Shown: positions 34,274 through 46,535, numbered from the stretch's first letter. The stretch is 64,000 nt of DNA from Diaporthe sp. PMI_573 (GCA_021399435.1 JAJTUP010000014.1:248001-312000), one strand, 5' to 3'. The notes: generated by a model from the letters alone, not told the origin. Made by a program: numbers and translations.

Positions 34274-37200
34274 ATGATGGCAGTGCCTCTCCTCCTCAGG
34301 AGGGCGCTCCTCCTGCTCACCGCCGCAACCGCAGCCGTGGTTGCCGAGACATACGACACTCGTTTCGATGGCGTGACCTGGGACAATGCCAATTGGATCC
34401 TCAAGACGACGGCCCTCGACCAGGGACACTATCAATCGCGCATGTCCCTCGCCAATGGCTATTTGGGAATCAACCTCGCCGCCGTTGGGCCTTTCTTCGA
34501 GGTCGACACGCCAGTGAATGGAGACAACATCAACGGCTGGCCACTGTTTGGTCAGAGACAGACGTTTGCAACCATCAGTGGCTTCTGGGACCTGCAGCCC
34601 ACGACAAACGGCACTAACTTTGAGTGGCTGCAGGAGTACGGCGGCGAGAGCGTCATCAGCGGTGTTCCTCACTGGGCTGGCTTGACCGTCAGCGCTGCAG
34701 GGCAAACGCTCAATGCTTCTGTAGATGCAGCTCAGATCTCAAACTTCACCTCGGCTGTGGACTTCAAGGCTGGTGTCATGTCGTGGAACTACACCTGGAC
34801 GCCTGAAGACGGCACCTCATTGGGAATCGGGTACACCGTCTTTGTCCACAAGCTCAACGTCAACCAGGCCGCCGTGCAGTTGACCATTTCGGCAGAATCT
34901 GACCTCAATGTCACCGTGACAGATGTCATCGACGGCGACTCCGCTGTTCGAACGGACTTTGAGGACAAAGGCTCAGGCAACAGCACAATCTGGACGGCTG
35001 TCCGACCCAATGGCATCAACAATGTGACAGCGTACATCTACTCGACACTATCCGGAGACGGCATCTCAACAACGCAACCCATCACAGACAGCCCCGACAT
35101 TGGCCGAAACCAGTCAAGCATCGCGCAGTCCGCCGAGGTCAGCATCCGTGGCGGGGGCAGTACGACCATTACCAAGTATGTTGGGGGAGCCTCGACAGAT
35201 GCATTCCCCGACCCGCAGTCTGTCGCCCGGGACGCATCGTCCTCTGCCGCAGAAGCAGGGTTCGGTAGTCTTCTCGAGTCACACAAGGCAGAATGGGCTA
35301 GCATCCTAACAACGGATTCTGTGGATGACTACTCCATCCCGGAAACCGGAAGCCTTCCAGATGATCCATACATCGTCGAGCAGCAAATCACATCTGTGAC
35401 CAACCCCTTCCAGCTACTGCAGAATACTGTCGGCCCCAATGCCATCGCCGCCGCTGGAAACAACTCCATGCTGAATGTGAACAGCATCAGTGTGGGCGGG
35501 CTCGGTTCTGACAGCTATGCTGGGCTTGTATTCTGGGATGCCGATATCTGGATGGGGTCAGGCCTGGTTGTCACCTTCCCGGAGGCTGCCAAAGCCATAG
35601 ACAACTACAGAACGAGACTGTTCCCACAGGCACAGAAGAATGTCGAAATGTCCTTCATCTCTTCACAGAACGCCACTGAGTTTTCATCCGGAGGCGCAGT
35701 CTATCCTTGGACGAGTGGCCGTTTTGGGAACTGCACAGGTGAGCTCAGTCTTGACAGCCAGTGGGTGGAAGACAGCTGATACTGATTGCCTGCGCAGGTA
35801 CTGGGCCATGTTTTGACTACGAGTACCATATAAATGGAGACATTGGACTAGATCTGTACAACTACTACGCAGTTACCGGCGATGAGACCACATTCAGGGA
35901 GGAAATGTTTCCTATATATGACGCCATCGCGACCTTCTATTCGGACCTTCTCGCTTTGAATGAGACATCAGGGAGATGGACGCTCACAAATGCCACCGAC
36001 CCGGTAAGTCCTCAATTGTGGCATTGAAGACCCAAATGAACGTTTGCTAATTGAGATTCTTAGGACGAATACGCGAACCATGTGGACAACCCTGGCTTCA
36101 CAATGGCCTTGATAGAAACCCACCTGAACAGGACAAACACATTCCGCTCGAACTTCCAATTGGAGCTCAATGATGCAGCCGCCAACCAGAGCTCCAAGAT
36201 CGAGGTGCCCGTGATGGAAGAGGCAAACCTGATCCTGGAGTATGCCACTATGAACGGGTCTATCTCTGTCAAGCAGGCTGATGTCGTTCTTGTCGACGAC
36301 TTCCTGTCTTACCCCAATCCCTACTCTCTGTCAGATCTGGACTACTATGCCGGGAAGCAGTCCCCTAACGGGCCCGGCATGACCTACGGCGTGTTCAGCA
36401 TCGTCGCAAACGCATTTTCTCCTTCCGGTTGTTCAGCTTATACATACGACGTGTACGCCTCGCATCCCTATATTCGGGCACCATGGTTTCAGTACTCGGA
36501 ACAACTGCTAGATGACTACACTGCGAACGGGGGCACTCACCCTGCGTATCCTTTCTTGACCGGCTCGGGAGGCGCAAACCGAGTAGCCATTTTTGGCTAC
36601 CTGGGCCTGCGCTTGCAGATGGAATCTCTCAACATCGACCCGTCCCTCCCACCGCAAATTTCCCATCTCAATTACAGGACATTCTTCTGGCAAGGCCATG
36701 CTATAAACGCGACGTCTAATTCAACACACACGACTCTCAGCAGAGTTCCAGGCTACAGTCTGCCCAACGCCAACCAAGCCTTTGCCAACTCATCCATTCC
36801 AATCACGATCGGCAGCAACACAACAGACGTCGTTCATCAGCTCCCAGCCTCGGGCGATGCCGTGACCATCGAGAACCGAGCCATCGGCACCATCAAGACC
36901 TGGGCTGGCAATCTAGCCCAGTGCCTCCCAGCAACGAGCCCGGAGGACTTCGAGCCAGGCCAATTCCCCTTCGCCGCCAACGACGGCGCAGTCTCGACCA
37001 AGTGGCAGCCCATCGCCGCCAACGTGTCGAGCAGCGTGACAATCGACCTCGGCGAGGACGCCGCAGGCCAGCGCGTCGCAGGCTTCAGGTTCGACTGGGC
37101 ACAGGCGCCAGCCCGAGGATACGCCGTGGCATTCTCCAACACGAGCAGCACCGGAGACGGCGCGTCAAACGTCACTGAGAGCGACAGCGTGGAGATTAGT

Positions 37201-37560
37201 AGCCTCTACAATGCCGAGAGCGTCTCTCTGATCACCCCGTACTCGAGCAACACAACCAATGTGACGGTAGATGGTGAAGTGTACAGTGGTCGATACGTGA
37301 CCCTGACCGTCTGGGGGAACCAGGCCACCGGTGACGACGGCGTTGGGGCAACTGTGGCTGAGTTTGCTGTGATCGCGGCGGGCGGTGATACTGGGAACTC
37401 GACTGGCGGTGGCAGTGGTTCGGGCAATGGGGATGGTAGCGGCGGAGACAGCGGTGGCGGCAGTGGATCAGAAGAGAACCAGGCGAGCAGGTTCGGTGCT
37501 TCTGGCGGGTCGTTCGTTGCTTTGGTGGTGGGCTTGACTTCACTGTTACTCCTGTTCTGA
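34274..37560 (+). CDS. ATH1: Acid trehalase, glycoside hydrolase family 65, secreted and probably GPI-anchored
   Basis: Three exons (34274-35738, 35798-36003, 36064-37560) encode 1055 aa. A signal peptide (MMAVPLLLRRALLLLTAATA) precedes the GH65 N-terminal beta-sandwich (SRMSLANGYLGINLAAVGPFFE), the catalytic barrel with the family motif VFWDADIWM, and CFDYEYHINGDIGLDLYNYY, which holds the presumed general-acid Glu. Later come QADVVLVDDFLSYPNPYS and a C-terminal domain with a Gly/Ser-rich linker and a hydrophobic tail (FVALVVGLTSLLLLF), typical of a GPI signal. Many N-glycosylation sites fit an external protein. It splits extracellular trehalose into two glucose. Length matches fungal Ath1/TreA-type enzymes. 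No defects seen; the first intron has donor GTGAGC and the second GTAAGT. Confidence 0.95.
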
Positions 37561-37900
37561 GCTTGCCTAGATAATTCGTGCGTGGTTGATATATCGTCAC
37601 CTAGCAAATTCACTATATTAGAAGTCATGTAGCAAGGACAGTCAGGCGGGACATTGACTTCGACATTGTGAGGCAGAGGAATGATATTGTATTAGGCAGG
37701 TGTCATGAATTCTTCCAGTTGGGAACAAGTATCCGTAAGGACCTGGTATTCTCCTGCGTGCAAAAGGTATTTCTGAGGAATTTATAGGCAGGCATCTTCA
37801 CCCCAGTAGCCTATGGCAAAGGCCCTCCGAGGCAACTAGCGCGTTCCTTGAGGCCAAGATATCTCAGCCACAGGATGCTAACAAGATCCAGTCCAGCACC

Positions 37901-38973
37901 CTAATCGGTGTTAACACCGGTACAGTTTGGGAGTGGCGAGTAGGTCGTGTTGTCATGCTGCCAGCCCCGGAGCCTCGAGAATCTAGTCCACCAGTAGCGG
38001 GTCATCCAACCTTCCATCTCGGTGATTTCATGGACATGAGCGCCGTAGTCTCCCGGCTTCATCACAAACTCAGCCGGGGCGTTGGGCGGGAGCCACAGGT
38101 TAGAGCAAATGGTATGGTTCCGAAAGCCATCGTCAAGGTAGTCTGGGAAGCCGAATGTGTGTCCCTGATAACAAGTCAGCGGCTTATTCGATCATCTCTC
38201 GGAGTCCTAGTGTTGTTACTCACAGTCTCATGGAGCAAAAGAGGCCAGTCTGACACCTTGCTCCCCACAGTTTCCCAGCCAGTGTACCCGACGTAGAACC
38301 CAAGACCACTGGCCGAGGCCATGGTGTAGTTTCCAAAGCCAATGGGATCAAGCAGGAAGAACTGGTGGAAGCGATTTTCCGCACCCCCATCACACTGGCT
38401 GTAGTCACCATCCGGGTGTTCGTGACGGGAGCAGGCAGGGTTGCAGGTCGGAAGCCCCTCCTCGTCGGTGAAGTTCGAGTAGACCTCGAAGCCATCGGCT
38501 GAGCCCTGCAGCAGACTCTCGTCGCTGACCGCCCAGCCGGTGATGTTGAACTTGACCTGCTCGTACGGGAAATTGTCGTAGCCGGGCAGGAAACCAAGCC
38601 AGTGTTGGTAGTTGGCCTCATACGTGGCCACGATGTGGCCGCGCTCGTCCTCGGTCAGGGTCTTGTTCGGACCCCAGCGCATGCAGACATTAATAGTTCT
38701 GGCAGGGAAAAAGTAAAATTAGCACACGAGCTCGAGAGATCAAGAAGAGAAACCGCATTCTACATACCCATCTCCGTCCATGATTTGATCCAACGCCCAG
38801 TTGTGATAGGCTTCTAGGTCCAACACGTCCCTGGACCGGACGACGGCGTTGTCCCAGGCCAAGGAGACCGAAGACTTCCACTTGTCCGGGATGTCGTTTG
38901 GCGTTAACATGCAGTTGCTCAGTGGCAAAAGAGGCGCCACGATGACGAGAATCTGGAGAAATTGAGAATACAT
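37901..38973 (-). CDS. Putative secreted HExxH zinc metallopeptidase-like protein
   Basis: Three exons (38973-38768, 38698-38224, 38164-37901) give 314 aa. ATG 38973 opens a signal peptide (MYSQFLQILVIVAPLLPLSNC). The body has many Cys, paired with a motif ACSRHEHPDG, and a stretch FHQFFLLDPIGFGNYTMAS. Splicing at 38223-38165 creates HETGHTFGFPD: an HExxH zinc site that exists only in the spliced message, followed by FVMKPGDYGAHVHEITEMEGWMTRYWW, which may supply the third ligand. The fold resembles secreted zinc endopeptidases, but I cannot name the family. The preceding gene is the trehalase, transcribed convergently, with ends 340 bp apart. Confidence 0.75.
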
Positions 38974-40070
38974 TTGGGCTTGGAAAGAGTAGTGCAAGTA
39001 GGTCAGAATGGCTGTCGAGATATAACGAGTGACTCAGCAGTACTGGTTACCAGTACAGAACCGTGTTTCTGTTCTTTGACCAGGAGGTTCCTGAACAAAA
39101 GACCAAAACCCGAATGAGGCCGGAATTCATCTTCCTTATAATCTGTCAACAACGCAGGTGGCGAAAGATGCGCGACTCTTGGGTCGGCCAGACGAATTTG
39201 CGCGAACATCCCGCGAGCTGACTCCGCCATATGTCAACCGAGGTGGGGGTGAAATCATCTGTACGTCCCTGGCTCAGTACCTTTGGTCAATGGCCCTCAT
39301 AGAACCAGACTTTCGAATACGGAGGAGCCTATCCCATTCGCTGGCAGATGCATTCAGCCTTGTCCAATTTCCCTCCCGTGTGGCGAAGGGACGCCATTTG
39401 CGGGGGCATGCAAATCGATATCTTTGTTTCTATTTTGTCTTACAGCCTAGAGCTCCCGAAATGACATCTCAGGTGGTCGGCCACACATTGCCCTAGGCAC
39501 TTTCAGGGTCTAGAAGGCGTGTTCGGAGGAATGTCCGAGCCAGCGCCGCAGTGAACATCCCAGCGTATAAGTCGCCGTCTTTGGCAAGTGGATATATCGG
39601 CAAAGCCGTGTCCGCAGCTCAGTGACGGGATGTTCGAGCAAGTGCTCTGGCCGCTGCGCCTTCACAAGCCTGTCGTGATCCCCATTATCTATCTCATGGT
39701 CGTAAAGTGGGGTGGTGTTGACCCACCTGCCGACAGGGATAATGGCGAAACACTCCTATTGACTTTTACGGTGCAGCCAATGACAGCAGTTCTGGGCCCT
39801 TCTGCCCTCGGACGACCCAAGCGCATTCTGATGTATTCACTAAGCTCGCGGAGAAAATCTCAACTTTAATTTTGAGACTCGGCTTCCCCTGCCGTCAAAC
39901 GAGTCACTAAGCATTATTCAAACTGGCGACTTGTTATAAAAGCTCCATAGCATTCGGTATTCAGTAGTCACAGCATTCAATACCATCTTCACGCAGAATC
40001 GCCACAGTTCACTGTCTCTCAGCTCCGGCACTTATTCCCCCTCCTACGACCCAGTCTCATTGCTTTCATC
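38974..40070. other. Intergenic; divergent promoters of the metallopeptidase and PMP3 genes
   Basis: No gene seen. CT-rich sequence at 40010-40065 just before the PMP3 start is typical of a fungal 5' leader. Confidence 0.55.
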
Positions 40071-40431
40071 ATGGTAGGTATCCAGGCTTTTCCATCTCAT
40101 CATGGGTACGGCTTGTTCCAGGTTTCTGGATACCGTCCATTATCTCGGGCTGTAAGATTGAGGTGGCTAATGTCGAGTCTTCCAGGGCAATTTCTGTTCA
40201 TATATCCTTGCATTACTCTTCCCACCCCTGGCGGTCTTTTTCCGTTGCGGATGCGGCTCTGAAACGCTCATATGCGTATTGTTGACCCTCTGTGCTCTGT
40301 TACCCGGCTCAATCTGTAAGTGAAGATCAGACAACTGGGCAAGTAGAAGTGCTAAGCTTAGTTGATTAGATGCTTGTTTCGTTGTTCATCGGACCGGGAA
40401 AGAGAAAAGGGGGGCTGGAGCGGGGGCCTAA
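40071..40431 (+). CDS. PMP3: PMP3/stress-induced hydrophobic peptide family protein
   Basis: A 64-aa protein encoded by three exons: 40071-40073 (only the ATG), 40186-40315 and 40370-40431. The spliced product reads MGNFCSYILALLFPPLAVFF, then RCGCGSETLICVLLTLCALL, PGSIYACFVVHRTGKEKR and a GAGAGA end. This is the two-helix PMP3/UPF0057 pattern (LLFPPLAVFFRCGCG...LLTL...PG.I.A). The small plasma-membrane proteolipids modulate membrane potential and salt tolerance. Introns of 112 and 54 nt have canonical ends (ATG/GTAGGT, TTCCAG; GTAAGT, GATTAG). The gene is too short to stand out as an open frame, and the start codon stands alone in its exon. Fit to family is strong except for the Cys-rich turn and the basic tail. 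Confidence 0.88.
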
Positions 40432-41242
40432 TTGGGAGTCTTGAAAGACAAAATGGAACTGGAGGCGGCCTTAGGAGGCAAACTTAAACTGTATTTTAAA
40501 GACATTCATGAGTAGTTGATCAATGTCCTACTGCACCTATTTACGCATCGATCAGCACTCCAGGGGGCGTCGATCCTAGGGTTTTAATACCCAGACGACG
40601 CTTAATCTGTTGACTCAGGTGGCAGCTGACTTGTATTCTGGTGCGAGGAGGCAAAAATGTGAGGTCGCTCGGAGGCATGGGCCTGAAGGACAACCACCCA
40701 TGGCTCCGTAGGCAAGTTCCCTTGTCTACTCGGCATATACTTGAATACTGAGGTTGAGAGGCTCCAATAATAAATAACCTGAACTTGGGTGTTAGTATGC
40801 TGAACAGGTGCACCACCCGGACCATGTAACATCATGCTATCACAGCAAGGCATACTTGAAACATGTATTTTGTTGCTCTCAATGTCTACGAAACTGTTCA
40901 ACAACCTTGGAAGATACAGCAGATCGAAAGGGCAAAATGTGTCGAATAGACTAAAATATACCGAAGTCTCGGTCAAAGATCCAGTCGGCTATGATGAGAT
41001 TGATCTTTTGCGTGGCTAATTCTTGAGTTATCCCTTCTAATTCTTGTATTTTTATCTGAGACTCAACTAAACAAAAGAAAAAGTCTACACATGCGTCCAT
41101 AGAACTCGACTATCCCTTCAGCAACCACGTAAGCCTCTCAAAAGAGAATTCCCCTTTCATTCATCTCCCATGGACCACCACATTTGATACCTTTTGTCCA
41201 ATTACTCCAATCCCACCTGAACTTCCGCTCCCAAGTAGCCGT
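40432..41242. other. Intergenic between PMP3 and lysophospholipase
   Basis: No gene seen; only short open frames without motifs on either strand. Confidence 0.5.
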
Positions 41243-43288
41243 CTAGAGCCCAAGACTTGCAAATGCCAGGACAGTGATGGCAAAGGAAAATCCAACCATC
41301 GGCTTTGATCTCCCAGCAGCACCCTCCACCTTGACGGCTTGTAGAAGCATAGGAGGGGTGTAAGGACCTGGAGTCGTATCATTCGTTGTTCCGTCCCAGC
41401 AGTACTTGGAGAAGCAGTCACTGCACACCTTAGGTACGGTAGTATTCGTCCTGTCCCAGCTGCGAGACATGATAGCACATCCAACGCACGTGGGCCATTG
41501 CGAGTCAACCGTACCATTACCCCTCGTAACGACATCGTACCCATTCCGGATGATCGCATTTCGGACGTCGAGTTGGTACGAAGGAGTGAAGGTCGACACA
41601 TTCGAGTTGAACACATACGGCGAGTGTGGAAGATAAACAACAAGCGGCGCGGTGCTGTTGGCGGTCAGGTTCCCGGCGTCGCAACCGAACATGGTAGGGC
41701 GCGAGTTGAGCCCCAGGTTGAGGAATGTGTTTATATCAGGCACTGGAGGGAACGTCGTCCCGTTGTCTTGAAACAGCGAGTGCTCGTACGTGGCCACCAT
41801 TGCAGTTCCATTTGGCCAGTTTGGCCCCGCGGCATCCAGTGTGTCGGCGGAGGAGTCGACGGCAAAGATGACATCGACTTCGCGTGACGGCTGGAGGAGA
41901 GGTGTGAATGGGATATTCTGGAGATCCTCGCCGCCGTCGACAAGTGTAAGCTTTGTCGACTGCGAGTTTTTGTTCGTTGCGCTGTTCCAGTGATAGAAAG
42001 GGTCTATGGCTGAAGTTAGCTGACGCTGACAAGTAGTCTTGTTTGACGAAACTTACTGGGTGACCAATCGGCAACATCCACATGGTTCTCGTCCAATCCT
42101 TTGAGGACGCTGGTCACGGCATCCTTGAGTATGGCTGGTACCATGTCGGTCGTGTTCATCTGAAGCAGGAACTGATTGAATAATGAACTTGAGGTCCCAA
42201 AGACAAAGCTCAACTCATCGAAGCCAGTGACACATTTCTTGTCGGATGGGATCTTGCCACCGTCGAAGTTGGATCCGACATATTGGAGAGGAACAAATCC
42301 GACAGAATCAAACGACCCCAACTCCCACGGTGTGAATTCGTAATTGGTAGTGTTTGTCGAGAATAGGACGGATTGGCCTTCTTGACGCTCATCGGCCACT
42401 AGGATTGGCAAGGGGAATTCGGCGGCGACGAATCCAGGGTTCCTCTGGATCGAGGAGTACGTGGAAGCTGTGACAGATGAGCGAATGCCGTATGAAGGCG
42501 GGGGTGTTCTGAGGCTTACAAGATTGTCCAGTGGAGTTGAGCAGTTGAAAAGACAACGCTCGGCCCCAGAAGTCGGTGAGAGTAGTATTGAACCCACTGT
42601 CAACTTTTTCTGCGACCTGGCTGACGATTTCTCCAAAGTATGCTGCACCATTCGAAGTGCCAGTGTTCCCCATGTCAGGTCCCTCGAAGATGGAGCTTTG
42701 GAACTGCCATATGGAGGTTGTATCATCCGTGTCGACGATACTCTGGACGGTAGGAAAGTTGTTTGCGTATAGAGAAGACACGAGCCAGCCACCACCAGAC
42801 AAGCCTGTGAGGTATGTCGCAGATTGTAAAAGGCCTCCGAGCTGTCCCGTGCCGGTCGAACCAGGTGTGCGCTGATCGTAGGCAGCAATGGCCCCGGCTC
42901 CGTTCATTAGGGCGCGCCAACCACCCCCTGACACGGCAATGCCGATATTGGGCAACATGGAGACATTCTTTGCGCCGTTAAAATAGGCGTCCGAGTCGAA
43001 GCCGGTGATCCCAAGCCGCTTGACAAGATCTTGCAAGGCAGACACAGTTGTTTTCCGCCGCTTCTCGGTCCATAGCTTCTCGCTCGCGGAGAGGGACTTG
43101 GAGTCCCTGATCGTGGGCCTATCGTTGGTAGGGCAGTCGATGGTTGAGGCTCCGTATCCGTTTGCTGTTCCGTCAGATGTGAGTTGGATTGAGTGCAACA
43201 ATAATTCGGCTAGAGCTCACTTACACGATGCCGCGGACAGCAGCGTCGGCGCAGTCGCCAGAATGAAGAGCAAACCATTGAGCATCAT
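41243..43288 (-). CDS. PLB1: Lysophospholipase/phospholipase B, GPI-type
   Basis: Four exons (43288-43225, 43164-42520, 42467-42057, 42003-41243) encode 626 aa. It hydrolyses acyl chains from (lyso)phospholipids at the cell surface. Signal peptide [20 protein letters not shown]; the catalytic core shows the cPLA2/PLB landmarks [19 protein letters not shown] and [11 protein letters not shown] (the nucleophile Ser lies in the GLSGG segment), the acid residue in [14 protein letters not shown], and a Cys-rich end ([14 protein letters not shown]...[12 protein letters not shown]). A hydrophobic C-terminus ([16 protein letters not shown]) suggests a GPI anchor. Introns are 52-60 nt. The first acceptor, GAACAG at 43165, is the only AG that keeps the frame. 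Numerous N-glycosylation sites. Length is normal for fungal PLB. Confidence 0.94.
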
Positions 43289-44050
43289 TGTGTGAAGGAG
43301 TGTGATGAAAGAGTGTGATTTTGACGACAGACTTCCTGGAAGATTCCTAATCCACCTTGATATTCCCTATATATACTCTTTCCATGGAGGCCTGGGACCA
43401 GGCTTTGGATCATGCAATCGTTGTCTCCGGCTTACTCACGGAAAATGCCCGCTGTCTCATCTCGTATTCCATGATGGCTCCCTCCGAAAAACCGAAGTCT
43501 GATGCCGAGTCCAGAACATTATTGCCCAACAAGCATCTAAAGACGGAAACCAACAGCCGACACCATGCAGTGACCACGATAGCCCATGGTTTGATGGTCT
43601 TCCGCTCTCCACTGTAGGTACCGAAGGAAATCGGCCGAAAGGCCTTAAATTCATGGCTCACTGAATCGCATCACTGATTCCACGATTCGTGCCCACAAAT
43701 CTTGCGGCCGTGTGGCACTGACCTTCTGGTAGTGCGAAACATGATTTGGTAGAACCCCTGCTTTTACGATGCAGCCAATGAGAGAGTTTCTCTTTGCATC
43801 CTGGTAGCGTGCACACAAGCTGAAGATCGATCGGCCCTGCCCCTGACCCGCAGCCGGGTTGAGGCTTAACAGGAGGCTACTACCAAACACATTTCCTCGG
43901 GCTCTGCTTTAATTGCCTGAGGCTGTCCCGAACGAAGTCTTATGCATCGAGAACCGCCACTTTTGCAGCCGCGTTGCCCTGACCAACAAGAGAGCTTTTG
44001 CCGTCCAGTCAGTCCCACGATTATCCAACCACTTGTCGTTGATTTCCAAG
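43289..44050. other. Intergenic between lysophospholipase and the Zn2Cys6 gene
   Basis: Divergent promoter region; TATATATAC near 43370 could be the lysophospholipase TATA box. No gene seen. Confidence 0.45.
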
Positions 44051-45817
44051 ATGAGGGGCCCGACACCTATCCGGACGAAGCCGAAGTATTCGAGAGCTTC
44101 CGCGCCTAAGGTTAGAACGGGTTGTTTGACATGGTACGTGGCGTCTCCATTCCTCCGCACATCTTCGCAAAAAGGGGGGCACAACTGACCAGACTTGGCG
44201 ATCCATAGCAAGTGAGTGACTCTACTTCATTGGCCAGTTCGTAATTTTGACCACAAGCGTGTCAAAATAGGATTCGCCATGTAAAATGTGATGAGGCCAA
44301 GCCGACTTGCAAGAAATGTGAGTGTTATGTGGTCAATTATTTGATGCGCGTGCCGGTACCAATCGGGAGCAGGCCAGGTCAGCAAAGTCACCTGCGACGG
44401 CTATCTTCCGCCGGAAGACAAGCAAGTCGCTCAGAAGAAGTCACGAAAGACGCGCACGCCCTTCAACAACAACACTCATTCTGGTTTACTTCTGCTTCGT
44501 GCATGCCTCGATCCTGATACCCTGCGGGATTGTTCAGGCTCGGCCTTCTTTCACCACTTTCGCACCTCCACCGTCACGGATCTTGCCTTGTCGCCCTATT
44601 CCACTTGCTTCTGGGACCTGCACGTTCTACCCCTGAGCAATGCCATACCGGCTGTGAGATATGCCGCCACGGCCCTCGGGGCCGCTCATCGAGCATTCTT
44701 ACTGGAGTCCTCCGACCCTTCAGCCCGAGAAGCAAAGCAATGGCTAGAGACTATTGCTGTCCACCAGTACAACAAAGCCATCTCCCAGCTCCTGCCAAAT
44801 TCCTCCTCAGGCGGGCTTGTGGACGTTCGAACAATGGTTACCTGTTCTCTGTTATTCTACTGCCTTGAGAATATCAGAGGTCGCCCCGACGAGTCTATCC
44901 AGCACTTGAAGGCTGGCTCGAAGCTGATCCTTTCCCTCTCTCCTCATTCTTTGACAGAGACTGGACAATCTGGCACCAAGAGGGAAGACTCCATTGGGGA
45001 GATTGCTAGTTTCTTTGCGCGCCTTGGCGTTCAAGCATCACTGTACAAAGAAGACGAGGTCGTCCCTGACCTGAGGGCGTACATACCGCCAGTTTCGAGT
45101 CTCCCCGACGATCCATCACAATCTTTTCGAGATTTCAATGCTGCTCGAAACTCCCTTTTCGACATCGACGTCGACCTTGGCACGATCACCAATAGGAGCT
45201 TTGTTCTAGCTAGGAGTGGCCACAGAGACTTTCTACTTGCGCAGGAAGGCTCTTCCATACCGCAGCTTACTAACGGATCGGACCCAGAGACTCCCGTTGA
45301 ATCAAATACCTCGGTCCACGGTCCTTCGTACGCTGACGGCCTTAACGTGGCCCCGATCATCAGCAGATTCAGGAGCTGGAGGCGGCGATTCGACAAGACA
45401 GTTGCAGAAGCTGAGAAAAGAGGGACCACGAAGCGCGAGCGCCAAGAGATCGCGATGCTTGAGCTGCGACGGCGCGTGTTTGAAACCATGCTCGAGGAGG
45501 TCCCGGACGGAGATCCAAAGCAGGCTGACCGCATCCTACACCAAGCCGAGATTGTTCTCCAGTCCTTCTCCAAGCACCCAATCTTTACCCTCGAGAGCAG
45601 CGTCTCGCCATCAGTATCATTTCTCTGTTTTTACAGCAATGACAAGAGACACGTCAGACGAGCCTTGCGTATTCTCCGTTCGGCACGCATGCGCGAGGGG
45701 GTGTGGGACAGCAGCAGTTTGGCTGCTACGATTGAGCCCCAATTTCCGGACCTCGACCTGCGGAGTACGGCCTTCACGACATCGAGCGAGGATCTCAGTG
45801 ACTGGAGCAATATCTGA
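44051..45817 (+). CDS. Zn2Cys6 transcription factor
   Basis: Four exons are proposed: 44051-44133, 44209-44211, 44271-44317 and 44373-45817 (525 aa). Together they build a canonical binuclear cluster: CLTC, KIRHVK, C, DEAKPT, C-KK-C, QVSKVT, C (spacing C2-C6-C6-C2-C6-C), which binds DNA. This works only if the 3-nt exon CAA at 44209-44211 is included; skipping it turns the second Cys into Trp and shortens the spacing. The C-terminal region (about 100-520) resembles the regulatory domain of fungal regulators of this class (SGLLLLRACLDPDTL, LLFYCLENIRGRPDESIQHLKAG). Nuclear, probably activating. Target genes are unknown; no neighbouring cluster points to one. Introns are 75, 59 and 55 nt. Confidence 0.85.
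44209..44211 (+). other. Predicted 3-nt microexon of the Zn2Cys6 gene
   Basis: CAA lies between acceptor ATCCATAG and donor GTGAGTG. With the preceding TG and the following G it makes TGC AAG (Cys-Lys), the invariant second cysteine of the zinc cluster. Confidence 0.7.
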
Positions 45818-45945
45818 TGCTACCCAATCGAGCAACTATAACTACCACTGAAGAATCCCTTGGGGTTTAGCCTGGTTCGCCAATTCTAAAGCTTACTGCA
45901 ACGGCTTCCTCGCCTAGATATCTAGGTACCTGGGTACACTGATAC

Positions 45946-46298
45946 TCAAGTAGAAGTAGCCTTAGACACCTGGCAAAACTGGAAACGTTTCCCCTCTGCA
46001 TTACGATGTTCCTTCCCATCTCCATTGACCTGTGCACTTCCTGTAACGACAGTGCTCATCTCGTACTCCTTGAGCACACTGATGAGAGCCATCTTGAGCA
46101 GCAAATCCGCCCACGTTCTTGCCCAAACACAACGATGAGCCCACACCCCACTGGATCATGGTGTATCGGAATGTGGTAGCCGGAAGGCGGATTTCCTCGG
46201 CGTCGCTGCCCCAGAAGGCCGGATTTCTGTTCAGTCGCTGCACATCGACGGTGACTGGCGTCTTGGCGGGGATGTGGTAGCCACCGATGATCTTGTCG
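45946..46298 (-). pseudogene. 3' end of a cytochrome P450 gene, truncated and frameshifted
   Basis: From 46298 downward the minus strand reads FDKIIGGYHIPAKTPVTVDVQRLNRN, then PAFWGSDAEEIR and WGVGSSLCLGKNV, the heme-binding Cys loop of P450 enzymes. After GKNV the frame breaks: an extra G in AACGTGGGCGGATTT (46108-46122) shifts it, and the normal continuation ADLLLKMALISVLKEYEMS is found in another frame, to a stop near 45946. The 5' two-thirds of the gene are missing; the homology stops at the dispersed repeat (46299-46535). This is clearly a dead fragment. Confidence 0.85.
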
Positions 46299-46535
46299 AA
46301 TCCGTGTACGTACGCTTCTTAAGCAGTATGTAGGCGGTCCCTTCATACAGTGGTAAACGCTTAGACACCCAGCTTTTTTTTATTACAAACAAAACAAAAA
46401 AAAAAAAAAAAAAAGTCGATAACAGTAGGTTTAGAATACGAGTGTCTGTGGCACGTGGCCCAGAAAACATTGACAGCCTTGTGACAGCCGCACAGACGAG
46501 GCTAGCGAGAACCGCTTCTGGCGGCGCCATAGACT
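46299..46535 (-). repeat. Dispersed repeat, copy B
   Basis: 237 bp closely similar to 6359-6576 in reverse orientation. The core differs in length: copy B has A/T runs (46374-46414) with an interspersed AACAAAAC block. One border coincides with the broken end of the P450 fragment. Confidence 0.8.

Noticed and set aside
34070..34705. Open frames overlapping the trehalase start
   Set aside because: The signal peptide and GH65 motifs define a single correct frame from 34274.
40071..45817. Secondary-metabolite cluster around the Zn2Cys6 regulator and P450 fragment
   Set aside because: No polyketide, peptide or terpene synthase nearby; the P450 is a dead fragment and neighbours are housekeeping or secreted enzymes.
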